A DNA stretch of 64,000 bases from Gonocerus acuteangulatus. Lineage: Eukaryota; Arthropoda; Insecta; Hemiptera; Coreidae. Shown piece after piece: positions 14,873 through 29,063 of this stretch. A model generated the notes under the pieces. The model ran no database searches. It saw only the letters and a list, made by a program, of their open reading frames with translations, and was not told the origin of the DNA. How positions within the stretch are numbered: the first letter of the stretch is position 1; every line of letters starts with the position of its first letter. Location of the stretch: the NCBI GenBank assembly GCA_946811695.1, contig OX328132.1, positions 53,139,359 through 53,203,358 of the forward strand. The letters run 5' to 3'. The position numbers and the translations under genes are program-made.

Positions 14873-17843
14873 TGTCTGTTCGCTCTTTAGCAGTCTCAAA
14901 AATGGTCTGATTTTGATGAAATTTGGTTCAAAAATATAATTATAGCTTTCAAGATGTGAATTAACTTGGTCGAGATTCCCAAATTATGGAGCTTATAGAA
15001 CAGTGAGGATCTATCAAGAGAATCTCGCGATGCTTTCAAATAGATGAAAAAACAGTAAACCCTGTTTCTTTTTTAGGCCAGTTTTTGTCTAACAATTGTG
15101 TTGAGATTGAAAACATTATCTATTTTTGAATACTCCTTTCGAAAGTCTGCTTGGAATTCACTGAGGATGTTATTTTCTAAGCACCAATCCTCTAACCTTC
15201 ATAATAATAGCCTTCCCCGAGAATAGCTTGCTATACTGTATTAATAAATGACAGATCTCTATAGTTTTCAGCCACATGTATGTTAACTTTTTTATGCAAA
15301 GGAAATATTATTGCCTTTGAGAAGCTTTGTGGTATGTCGCTATTCTCATATATCTGATTAAATATGCATACTAGTGTCTCATGTAGCTTTTGGGCCGTAC
15401 TTATAGAATTCTTCTCCAGGTGCAGGTCTTTGCCTTATGAAAAACCTGTTCAAGTTCCTGAAGTTCGATGGATTGATCCAGTGAGTCGATCTTTATAAGT
15501 GGCCGGACATAAGATATAGCGTAATCAGATTTCTGTTGATTCAGCTTTGTTTTGAAATGAAGAATCCTTTTATGTGAAAGATCGTTTATGTGAAAGGCAG
15601 GAACATTACTTTTGTTTTGTAGTTTTCTTGCCAAGTTGCAAAAGTCCTTTCCTTCTTTAATGCTTTTGAACTGCTAAGTCGTTTGTTGGAAGTTATGTTT
15701 CTTCTTAGAACACCTACTAAAAATATTTAACCGCAGCTTATGTGATAAGGTTAATGTGTAAGGCTCAGTTTCAAACCTGGGCTGGAAAGGTTTTGATAAA
15801 AAATAAAATATAGAAATAGCAAGGCTGACATATGCCTCGAAAATGAATCACTTCGGGGCAGGATGGGCATAATTTTATTTATAAATAAAAATACGAATTT
15901 ATTCATACTTCATATATTTGTGAACACGAATATAAATAAATTCGTATTCATAAGTGTGAATACGAATTTATTTTTATTCACATATATTAAATATAAAAAT
16001 ACAAATAAAATTTTATTCACAAGTTTTCCTGCGAATACAAATAAATTCACAGAAAAAATTGCAATAATCACAAAAATGTGAATATTTACAAAAAATCAAG
16101 TGATTACAAAAAAAAAAAATCACATTAAAATATACGAATAAAAATTTATTCGCATTATAATTTGTGAATAAAAATTTATTCGTATTAAGATGATATTATG
16201 AAAGTTATTGAAGGTGGGGGTCTTCCGTGGTCTAGTAGCTAGCGCCTCAGATTCATAAGTGGGAGATAGTGGGTTCGATCCCCACCGGCGGCAGGGATTT
16301 TCTCATCTGAGGGCTCGCTGAGAAAATTCCATCGAACTTCGGGAACTTGAATTTTATTGTGAATAAATTTTTATTTACAAATTATAATGTGAATAAATTT
16401 GTATTCATATATTTTAATGTGATTTTTTTTTGTAATCACTTGATTTTTTGTAAATATTCACATTGTTTGTGATTATTTACAATTTTTTCTGTGAATTTAT
16501 TTGTATTCGCAGGATAATTTGCGAATAAAATTTTATTTGTATTTTTATATTTAATATATATGAATAAAAATAAATTCGTATTCACACTTATGAATACAAA
16601 TTTATTTATATTTGTATTTGCAAATATATGAAGTACGAATAAATTCGTATTTTTATTTATATAAAATATAATTCTACAGTTCTTGTCATGGATGTAGGTA
16701 CAAGCACTTAAAACCGTTTGTCTGAATTTTACATTTAAAATTCAACTATAAATGCGAAACTGTGGCTATCAGTTTCTCGGAATCAATTGTAGCTTTCCAC
16801 ACGATCGACATTTCAGGGGTTGAGTTCAGTAAAATATTTCTTTGAATCTGAAATGACTTTTGATTCATTACTTTTTTTACTTGTAATGAGGTGCCTGTTG
16901 TACATTTGAATAGTCTAAGGTTGATTTAAGTTTTGATGATCACCCTATTTCATCCAGCTTCTTTTGGAAATGAAAACCAAAAAAATATAATGTGCTCTAA
17001 CAAATAAACAAAGCTAGAACTGAATATTGGGCTTTTGATCTCATTCCTTACCCAACTTATAGCTCATACCTTGCTTCCTTTGATTACCTATTGTTTTGGT
17101 CCATGGAATATAGAAGATAAAAATTATTTCCTATATTTTAAGAATTCTTGTTAGTTGAATTAAGAATTATTTTTTCTTATAAAGGTACAAAATGCACAGA
17201 CTTGGCTTACATCATGGTGTTTAATTTGACTTGTCTTCAAAATGTGTTTCAATCGACAAAAGAAAATCCAGTAGTCCATTTATTACAATTTATTGTGTTT
17301 TATATGTCCTTTGGCTCTTTAAGTACTAAATTGATTTTCTACTCCTTTCATGTGTGTAATGGAAAAACTTCTAATTGTAAGTAATTCATAATTTTGTGTC
17401 CAAATAACTCTATTCCTCTGTATTTAAATTTTAAAATATTGCAATTCTGAATTCTCCTTCTCAATTAAACTCGCAATTAAAATCGTGAAAACATTATAGT
17501 TATTTCCATATTGTTTCTTATCTTTCCAACAAAAATTAATTTTATAAATTTTGATTTTTTGGTAAAAAATAAATTAGTTTGAATGTAGCTTTATTTTAAA
17601 TTATATTTTATTTTAAATTTTGAACTTTTTTCAGTTTTAATGTGGATTATACAACGCTCTATCCTATTATTGTCGAAATGTGAGTATTATTTTATATTTA
17701 ATCCTAATAGTAATTAAATATTTTAGAAATTAGACTCTGAGCTGGAAATCACATTGAGATAAAAGGATATTCATAAAAATTCCTCTTGCAGTAACATCAA
17801 AAATGTCTTTTTTCTGGCAAAGAAATCGGTTTTATATGTAGTG

Positions 17844-17922
<79 letters not shown>

Positions 17923-18811
17923 AAATTGCATTGCTGGGTATCACATGTTTGTGTGGAACGGCTTCTTTCTCCAGCAGTGTCACTCCTCTCTTCATCGCAA
18001 TATTTCATCGGGTTCATCTCCGACTTTGTCAGGCCACTTGTGTCGTCCTCGGTGGTTGTCAAGGGAATGATTTTTTCTCGGATTTTTCCTCTTTTTATAG
18101 CCCTGCTTCGGGGACCTTTATGTGTTCCAAAGACCGGTTCTCAAAGCACACAGGCACATCACCAACATCCTAGAGGAATATGTGGTCTCTTTTTGTCCAT
18201 TTATAGGCAATTAATTCCTCTATAGGAAGGATAATGCTTGTCCGCACGTCACAATGTGGTAACGGATTAAATGTAAGAGGTCGGTATCTGGACCATGGAG
18301 TGGCCAGCAGGTAGTCCATACCTCAATCCTATTGGGCATATCTGGGAACAGATTGGGAGGTTCATTCATCGACAATAGAACCCACCAAGACCTGAGAATT
18401 GCTCTGGTACATCAGTGGAACCTGATTCCTGAAGATCAGGTAGGCAATTTAATTTGTGGTATGCCAAGAAAGATGGAGGCCGTTAATCGAGCAAGGGGAG
18501 GAAACACTAGATACTAGAAACAATATTTTTATGTAAAACAAGACTTAGAGGTAATTCATTTTTACTTTGGAAGTGTGTTCATTTTATTTATTTTTTTACT
18601 TACCTAACTGTATTTTTAAGATTTTTTTTGTCTCTTCACTTATGGTGTCCTAAAAGTGAATATATACAATACATTTTGAATTAAAAATTTGCAAATTTTA
18701 TTAATGTAGAAAAGAAATAACGACAAAATTCAACAAATTTGGTGTGCCGGTTTTGTTGTCTGGCAGTGTACCATCTTTCAAAGAAAAACGGGACTTATTG
18801 CATCCCTTTGT

Positions 18812-18891
<80 letters not shown>

Positions 18892-21800
18892 TTGTGTGTA
18901 TATATATGTGTGTTTGTGTGGAACGGCTTCTTTCTCCAGCGGTGTCCTCATCTCTTCATCGCAATATTTCGTCCCGTTCATCTTTTCGTCTTTTATAGCC
19001 CTGCTTCGGAGACTATGTGGGCCAATGGTGTAAGGGCTCTGTGGGCCAATAGAGCTTCAGGGCTTTTTTTGTAGTTCATCAGTCGTCTGTGGTTCATCAG
19101 TGGTCCGTGTGGTGTGCTGGTCGTCTTCAGTCCATGGCTCGGTCGACTAAAACTTTCTTGGGGCACTCTTCTCCGTGTGTTGCCACCGCAGAAGTTTTGG
19201 TGCGTCCCGGCCTGTAGTCAGCAGCGTGTTGTCCAATTCTTGTGGCTAACTTCTTGCCTGTTTGGCCTATGTACACCTTCCCACAGTCGCACAGTAGAAG
19301 GTAGACACCTTGGTCTTGTACCTGCTGCTTATCCTTACTCTTTCCGGGACAATCCCCTATCTTGTTGAGAGGCTTGAAGGTGACATCTATCTCCTCTTTT
19401 CTGAAGAGTCTGCCAAGCCTCACACTGACGTAAGGCAAGGCGATTCTGGTTCTTTTTTTCGTCTCCGTCCTGCTGTTTTCCTCCCGGTGTCGGCTTTCCA
19501 CATCCTTGATAGTTCGAGAAATTATTTTTTGATTGTAACCATTGCTGATTAGATCCTTGATCATCTGCTTGAATTCTATCCTCAGGCGTGTCTGGTTACT
19601 GCACAAACTGATGGCTCTACGTGCGAGTGTCCTGACTATACTCATTTTGTGTTCCCTGTGGTGGTGTGAGTCCGAGTGTAAATATCTCCCTGTGGCCGTG
19701 GGCTTCCTATAAACAGTGTGCTCCAGTTCACCATTGTTTCCTTTGATGATCATGAGGTCTAAGAAAGGCAATCTTCCATCCTTCTCCTCCTCAACGGTGA
19801 ACTTGATAGCTGGGTGCGTGTTGTTCATTAGTTGGAGGAATTTTTTTAAGTTCCTCTTCCCCATGCTGCCAAATTGTGAGAACATTGTCCACATATCTCA
19901 GCCAGAGCTTCGGTCTGTGTTCAGTCTTCTCCATTAATCGCCTTTTGAAGTCCTCTATGAAAATATCAGCCACAACTGGTGAGAGGGGGCTGCCCATGGC
20001 CACACCATCCTTCTGCGGGTACAGGACTCCTCTGTATTGGAAGAAGCACAAAGTCAGAACTAGCTCAGCTTGTTCCATCATCTTGCCTTCCATAAATCTG
20101 TTTTCCTTGATAATGTTGATGGAATCCTGTGCTGGGAGATTAGTGAAAAGAGATTCCACATCAAAACTCAGTAATAGGTAATTTTCCTCCAATTTGATAT
20201 CCTTCAAGATCTCCACCAAATGAATGGAATTTTTGATCGCTGAGAAAGATTGGCCTATGTATGGTTTCAGCTCCCTGGCCAGCACCTTGCTTGTTCGATA
20301 AGTGGGTGCCCCGATCATTGATACAATTGGCCTGAGGGAGGCTCCTTCTTTATGTACCTTAGGTAGGCCATAAATCCTTGGCATCCTGGAATCCCCGGGG
20401 TCATCTCAGCAATCTTTCCCTGGCCCATCTTACTGTTTTTTAAGATGTTTTTAGTCTTATTTTCGATCCTTTTGGTGGGGTCCTTGATATCCTTTTCATA
20501 TTTATCCGGAGCTAATAGAGATTCCATTTTGTCATTGTATGAAACTCGGTCGAGAATCACAGTATTGTTGCCTTTTTCCACCTTGGTGATTACAATATCC
20601 TCCCGTTTCTGGTCTTATCTCAGCCTGGTACCTGGCCTCATCAGAAAACAGAACAGATGCCCAATCATCTCCAGTCCATACAGCATGTTCTCTATAAAAT
20701 TTGAGGCAAGCCATTCAGTGTGCTGGTGTCAGAAGAAGACCGGAAGCGGGGACCATAGAATTCAGACCAGCTTCAGTGAGCCCTTCTGCGTACTGCTCGT
20801 GAGCTGACAACCGTTTCCTCCGAAGCCTGTGAGAGATCTCAACTGAAGTCTGGGAGGGGTTTCTGAGGGCCTGAATGAGAATAAAGCGGTCATCAGCTGG
20901 ACCCGTTGTTCTCAGGCTACATGAAAAATTTTGTCATACTTTATTATTATAAGATGGTGACCCTATTTTTTTAATATATTTATATGTCAATTCAAAAGAA
21001 AAAATCAAACAAAAATACTCACCTTCTACATTACTCCTTAATTATGCTCTACATATTTCGCGTTCCTATGTCGCCTCTTCGGGTGCTTTTAAAGTAAAAT
21101 ATAATTACAGCCTACACCACCGAGAACCTTCCGAGATTTTGTTAAAAACTATTGATTTTAAACAGCTGATGTGCAGTGGACATGATTGATCTTATGAGTC
21201 TAGATGTGGCCCTACCTGCGGAAGGTTCTCGGTGGTTTAGGCCGTAGGATAACATGTGATAAGGGATTACATGTAAGAGGTCGGTATCTGGACCATGGAG
21301 TGGCCAGCACGTAGTCCATACCTCAATCCTATTGGGCATATCTGGGAACAGCTTGGGAGGTTCATTCGTCAACAATAGAACCCACCAAGACCTGAGAATT
21401 GCTCTGGTACATCAGTGGAACCTGATTCCTGAAGATCAGGTAGGCAATTTAATTTGTGGTATGCCAAGAAAGATGGAGGCCGTTAATCGAGCAAGGGGAG
21501 GAAACACTAGATACTAGAAGCAATATTTTTATGTATAACAAGACTTAGAGGTGTTTCATTTTTACTTTGGAAGTGTATTCATTTTATTTTTTTTACTTAC
21601 CTAACTGTATTTTTAAGATTTTTTTTTTGTTTTCTTCACTTATGGTGTCCTACAAGATGAATATATACAATACATTTGTACAGCATCAGCTGTTTAAAAT
21701 CAATAGTTTTAAAACAAAATATCGGAAGGTTCTCGGTGGTGTAGGCAGTAATTATATATTACTTTAAAAGCTCCTGAAGAGGCATCAAGACTTGTAGTGC

Positions 21801-24800
21801 ATAATAAAGTAGTAGTGTAGAAAGTCAGTGTTTTTGTTTGAATTTGACCTTCTTCTTTGACCACATATAAATATATTGTCATACTTTACGAAAGCCAAAG
21901 ACCATTGTTGTCCTTCAAAGGCTACTTCTAAAGCTTACCGAATCATCGCTCCAGTCCTTGAGCGGTCCCTCAGCAGCCGATATTTCCATTTTAAGGGACT
22001 GCTTAGAACCACCCTAAACTCTGGCTCCCATAGCCAGATTTTTTTCATTTCTTTATCATAAACACTCGACATTCTCGACACCAGTGGAACCCGAAGCAAG
22101 CCTGTTGCTGCACGCCATGGCAATCCGAGGGGCCGCTCATTATATTTTTATTTTGAATGGGTGTAAATACATAAAAAAACTTGTTCCGCGTATAAATGTT
22201 ATTTTATTGTATATTAATCAGATAAAAAAGGTTGGGGTAAAACAGAAGTCATACATTTGTGTAGGTGTGCACGGGCACGATATGCATTCACAACAATTGT
22301 CTTTCATAAAAATGTTGGCTGAAACATTATATTATATCAAATAATTAACTTTTATTGTCCCAGTGGTGAATCGCATTAATATGTGAATTGTGTGAACTTT
22401 TTCTATTCAATGAAGATTGTGAGCACACCTTTATTTTAACAGATGCTGGGCCTGATTTCAGATTCATTTCATTCTGTTAAGTATTTAGAGCTGGTGTATG
22501 TATATGCTTTTATTGTATATAATGTACTAGTACAATTAAATGTATTAAAAAACTGATTCAAATTTTGTTTGAGATGAAAACTTAAATTATTTCAATAACT
22601 TATTGATGGAAAGTACTCATTAATGAATTTCAAATCAGCTCTTATTTTATTTTATTTATTAATATTTGCAGGAGAGTCATCAAAACAACATTGGAAATAG
22701 AAGTATTGAGATATGCCAGTAAAATTTCATCCAATGCTCATAAATATGTGATGAAAAACCTTAAACCTGGAATGCATGAATATCAAGCAGAAGCACTTTT
22801 CTCATTTTATATTTACAATGTTGGGGGCTGCAGATCTACTGCCTATACTTGTATTTGTGCAGCAGGAGAAAATTCAGCCATTTTGCATTACGGTCATGCT
22901 GCCAAACCTAATGATAAAAAAATCTTAGACGGTGATTTATGGTAATATAATACTGCTTCAAAACTGCTTCTCAACATTCTTCTTTCTCTCCCCCTCTCTC
23001 TCTTACACACTCACTCACTCTCTCTCCCTCTCTCTCACTCACTCACTCACTCACTCAATCACTCCCTTCCTCAAGCTGTTACTTTAATGTACTTTTGGGT
23101 TCGTGCTACAATAATGCAGGATTTGAATATTCATTTTATTTGGGCAAGTATTTGCCTAGTAAACAAAGATAATCTAGAGTCTAGTTAATTTGTAACAATG
23201 GTTATTAATGTTGTTTTCCCTCAAAGATAAATGATTATTACATTCTCTATGAGTAAGGACCACCATGTCAAAACAAGAATTTTGTCATGGTTGAAGGGCG
23301 GCTCAAACCGTGTGTAATATAAATGTTTTTGAGTGAAGAAAGCATCAGCTAATAAAGCAACAGTGGAGCGATGGTGCTAAAAATGTTGTCTTTGAGATTT
23401 TGATCTCAAAGACAAGGAAAGTCGAGGAAGGCTTTCTGTTGTCGATCAGGACCAACTGAGGGTTTGTGGGGAAGAAAACTGCTCAAGACATTGTGAGAGT
23501 TGGTGTTGACCATCTGAAAGTATTGGTCGTATAAAAACCTGTATTATTTTTGGACCAACCCAAGACTTAATTTTATTATTGAGTCCTAATCCTGCTGTCC
23601 AGTCACTGTCCACTCCCAACCATCCCTATTTCCCACCACGACGGTTGAACAGGATGTGGCCCCGTGATCTGCTTTAAGCAATACAAGGGAGTGATAACGG
23701 TGGTTATCTTCTCCCCACAAGCCCATAGAGTGTCTGCAGTTATCTCGTCCCTGTTCCAGCTCCAGTACTTCGTACTGCTGCTGATTGAGGAATGGGGTAC
23801 GGCTGTCCCTAGTCATCTCACTTACCCGAGGAGACAAGGGGACAGGTGGTGCAGATGCTCGTGATTTTTATATGTTTATGTGAGCACATTACAAAATATA
23901 TTATTTTACAGAATGTAATTTCATTAAATTAATTTTTTTTTTTTTTTTTTTAAGAAATCAGAAAGTTGTGTGATGTCTCACACTGGATTTTTACTATTGT
24001 TATTATTATTATTTAGTCATTAGTCATTCTTCTTAACATTTTTTTTTTTCAGTTTATTTGATATGGGTGGATCATACTATGGTTATGCATCAGATATAAC
24101 TGTTACTTTTCCTATTAATGGGAAGTTTTCCCAAAATCAACAAATTGCATATACTGCTGTCATGAAAGCGAGAGATGCCGTCTATAAAAAGTTAGGCCCA
24201 GGTTTGCTTATTTTCTTTTCTTTCTTTTTTTTTCTTTTGAATAATTAATTAATATATTTAGTTATATTTATTTTAACTTCTCAACTGATGATTTTTTTTT
24301 TTTTATGATCCTTCATGAAGATGCTGTCTATATTAAATCAAATCTTATTTCATTTTTATAGCATTTAAGTCAATAAATTCTCTATTTTCATTTCCTTCCT
24401 TAGTTCAGTAATAATCGTTGAAATTAATGATACTACTGAGAGTTTGGGGTCTCCCGTGGTCTAGTGGCTAGCGCGCTGGATTCATAAGCGGGAGATGGTG
24501 GGTTCGATCCCCACCGGCGCCAGAAATTTTCTCATCTCAGGGCTCGCTGAGAAAATTCCTGGTTGCACCCTGGATGTCGGCGCTAATAGCTACGATTTGT
24601 TGATGCGCCGTAAAAAAAAAAAAAAAAAAAAAACTACTGAGAGTTATGATAATATATATAAAAGGTGCTCATGGCCTAAGCAGTCGATGCACCAAAAAAA
24701 AAAAAATAAATAAATATATATAAAAATAATTTAAAAATAAGCATAAATACATCAAAAGTAAACAACAAAAATTATTTATGTAACTTTTATACGAAAATCA

Positions 24801-27800
24801 AAATTTATTATCAAATCATTCAAAAATCATATTATTTCAATAATTCTCTTTATTGAATTATGATAAATTTACGTTTTAAAGATGTCAGTCTGATTTTTTC
24901 CAAGTCTAATCAGGGTTTGAATGTTTAATTTCAACGATATCAGTGCTGATATTACGTTAGATGAAAAATAAAATATTATTTTATGATTGATTGTAAGAGT
25001 TTGTGAATTATTTACACGTAATTTAATAAACAGTGGATACAAAAAAACAAAAATCTGGTCTGACAAAGCTGTTCTAAATTTTATTAGCTTTCATATAAAA
25101 AAGAAAATGCATTCAAATCGGTTAAGATGCGGCGGCAGGAATTTTCTTATCTCACGGCTCGTTAGGAAAATTCCTCCTAGATGTCAACGCGAAAAAAAAA
25201 AAAAAAAAAAAAAGTATTGAATTTGATTTTTTCTTCAAACGTTCTTAAATCCAAAACTAGGTGGAGCAAAAATAGTTTAGGAAATGTTTTAATGAAGCGT
25301 AGATCATGTTGATAATACACTTTTCTGAAAACTTCAAAAACAAAAGTGTGTTTTGCTCCATTCCTATTTACGTTTTAGGCATTTGAAGGTACTTTCTGGG
25401 AAGTAAATTTAATCCTCTACAACGTTTATATTGACTATTTTTTTCATTACGGGCATACTTTCTACGGTATTGGCAGAAGAGTGGCGAAAAACATGGATTT
25501 TCTCGGTTTTTGGCAATTTGTTACTCATTGGTGCGCTTTAGCGAAAAAATTACAGATATAAAATTGACATAAAATTCAATTCTCTAGAATAATCCGTCAT
25601 AAAAATAACCCCTTTCCAATGGAGATTCCAGAGTTAGGGTCTCTGGAGAAGAACTGGAGAAAAATGAGGGGTCGTGCATTAGGTCCAATGAAAGTTCATT
25701 TGTCCACGTTAAGACCCAGCAAGTTTCAATTTTAAATTTCAAAAATTGTTGGAAAAAAGGGGGGCGTCAATCGGGCTTTGAACACCCTGTATGTACGGTT
25801 TCAAATTAAAATTTTCATACATTCTACTTAAATATAAGCAAATATTTTCAATCTTATTATTAATTTCCATTACTTAAAAAATAGTTGAGAAATCAGTGTA
25901 AATTGAGAGCAGAAATTCACCAAATTAGTGTATTCCTTTGAGATTTTATATTTTATTATTATTAAGATGCTTTGACTATCGAGGACATTGAAAATGATCC
26001 ATATCAAATTTGTTTATGGTCAGACTATGGCAATAAGGACTCCAAGGTCTTAGTTCTATCAAGAGAGGACATCCAGTTGTCCTATATTAGTGACTACTCA
26101 GGAATTTACCTGTTTGGATACAGTCATTAGCGATAAGGGGAGATTGACGAAGAAATAGCAAATAGGATATCCAAAGCCAACCAAGTATATTACCCATTCA
26201 GCAACATTGAATATTGATATAATTTCAGATTATTAATTAAATTTTTTTTTTACGGCGCATCAACATCTAGGTCATTAGTGCCGCCATCCAGGGTGCAGCA
26301 AGGAATTTTCTCAACGAGCCATGAGATGAGAAAATTCCTGCCAAATGGGGTTCTGTGGAAAATCTCCCGTATATGAATCTATGGCGTTAGCTACTAGACC
26401 ACGGGGAGACCCCTATTGATTATTATTAATTTCAATATGGGTACAAGGTTAGCTCACTCGTAGAGCACTCGACTAATGAACTGGAGGACCGAGTTCAAAA
26501 CTCGAGCGTGCATTAAAGATTTGTATCTTTTAGTGTTGTCATTTGAGGGTTGGATTTGTGGTCCCAGATCGTTCCTAGGCTCACCTAGCCTTTAATTAAT
26601 TAATTAATTAATGGGTACCTGCAAAGGGAAAAATCAGGTGGCCGGAGCATAGAACTGACCACACTATCTCCCTAGTGTGTCATATGGTCGAGAATCAGAT
26701 ACCTCTACAGTATCTGCCCCTCTGGGACCCTTGTGGCCTGTTACGGGACTGATTGATTACTTTCTAGTAGCCAGATTATTGATATAATTTATGTTTTTAT
26801 CTAATTTCATTCTATTTAATTTGTTTTTTTCTTCAAGGGATACTGCTTTACTCGTTTTCTGATTCTTACTTTGTCTAATATTTATGTTCAACATCAAAAT
26901 GTTATAGAATTTGTTCGCAGCATATGCTCAACAACTGTTTATTCTTACTTTACTCTTCATGGATAAATTGTAATCAGTGGGTAGTCTTTGTTAAAGCGAG
27001 AAAAAAGGAAAAGGAAATATGTGGATTTAGCCAATGATTAAAATAACAGAGATTTTTCAGTGATTTTTTGTTTCATAAACTGACTTTTTTTATCCTCAAA
27101 TTGATATATTTTACCGTGATATTTATAACTTAGGCCACAGAGATGTTAGTAAAGAATCTAAAAGGGACACACAAGTATTTGTACCTTACATCCCTTAATT
27201 TGTGTGGTCAATATAACTTGAACTTGTAGCTGTATGGGAAGGAAGAAAAATGAAGACTTTAAGGAAAAGAGAACAATGGAGCAATGTCATCTTTAAGCTG
27301 CAGCAGAAAGAGATGTTACCTTGCTTGAAATTCAAGAGTAACTGTGTACAACGCTCGTGCCAACCAAGTGGATCTTGTATGCGTGAGCAAAGGGGGGTTC
27401 ATTTAAAGTAGAAATGAACGGCAGGGAATTTCATTTAAACTCCAAACACTCAAAATAATAAGTTACATTTCCATCTTATAATTTTCTTATTTTAGAAATG
27501 ACCTCTGTACATTGCCATTTAAATTGAAACAGATCTTGCTGGGAAAATAAATAAAAATATTTTTATTGCCCTTTAGCTGGGAATGTGATTATATTCGGCA
27601 CTTCTTATGGTATTTTTTTTTTTTCCATTTTCAGGTGTTTACTGGACTGACATGCATAGAACTGCTATACAAGAAATGCTATTCTATCTTCAAAAAATGG
27701 AATTACTTACTACTGGAAACATGGAAGACATTATAGAGGTAATTTTCTTCTCTAAATATTTTGTTTTATACTATTCCTTTATCTTGTACAAAAATTGTCA

Positions 27801-27950
27801 TTATTAATTTATTTTTTCCTTTTTTTAACCACATTTCTTTCCTACCTCCATAGGAAAGAAACCCGCGTATGACATCGCCATCACAATGACATTTCAATTC
27901 CCATAGACCAAGAAAATAACGGGCGTTCAAATTTGTGTGTTTGTATGTAC

Positions 27951-28005
<55 letters not shown>

Positions 28006-28611
28006 GGTGTTTAAGTTCTGCCCCATGTAGGGCACCAAGATGTGGTTTTTGAGGTTCTGTCCCACATTTAGGCGACAAGAAGTGGTGTTTAAGTTCTGCC
28101 TCACGTTGGGCACCAAGATGTAGTGTCTAGCCGTCGGGTGAAGATAGGAGTCAGAGTTGCAATGAGAGAGTGTGGTATGGCCGTCCGCTGGTGCTCATTG
28201 AGAGGTGGGGGGAGGCCTTTTTATAGGCATTCCTTTTGCCATAGCAGAGACTCTTGGATCTGAGTTTGATACATCGGGGGTCCAAAGAGCGCTTTTCAAA
28301 GCATCTCTATCACTTATCTGCCTGGGAAACTTGTGTTTCACGACGCCTTATCGCTCCTAGCTGAGAAATTTGGAATCTTCTTTTATTTCACACTGCCTTT
28401 AAAAAAAAAAAAAAAAAATACTGCCAAGCTAAGCACTGCCAATTGCTATCCCTTTTATTACTGCTTTTATTTATTTCATTATTTAATTGTTTGACAAAAG
28501 ATAATATTTGTGATGGACTTATAGAATACTCAGCCTTTATTTTGAATAAAAATGCTACACTTTGCTATGCCAGAAACTTACACTTCCTAGAGCACCCCCT
28601 TATATATCATT

Positions 28612-28673
<62 letters not shown>

Positions 28674-29012
28674 ATGAGCGGTTTCCATCATGATCGTGAA
28701 GAACAAGGGGGGGAGGGGGTCTCCCGTGGTCTAATGGCTAGCACCTTGGATTCATAAGCGGGAGATGGTGGGTTCGATTCCCAACCTCCGGCAGGAATTT
28801 TATCATCCCACGACTCACTGGTAAAATTCCTCGCTGCACCCTGGATGTCGGCGCTAATGACCTAGATGTAGATGCACCGTAAAAAAAAAAAAAAAAAAAA
28901 AAAAAACAAGGGGGGAGGTTTTTAGTCGGTTGGAGTCCAACACTATCTGGTTTTCTCTTTGCCAGGTGTCCATGATGGATTTTCCTCCTACCATAAAAAT
29001 AAAAAAAAGTAA

Positions 29013-29063
<51 letters not shown>

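Noticed and set aside
23586..23864. GC-richer patch with overlapping frames of 83 and 66 codons
   Set aside because: Looks like an old repeat fragment; no family motif could be recognised on either strand.
24445..24520. Functional tRNA gene
   Set aside because: Only A and B boxes are conserved; body, A-tail and target duplications show it is a SINE.
27240..27420. Possible HTH start of a transposase ([16 protein letters not shown])
   Set aside because: Too short and degraded to assign to a family.
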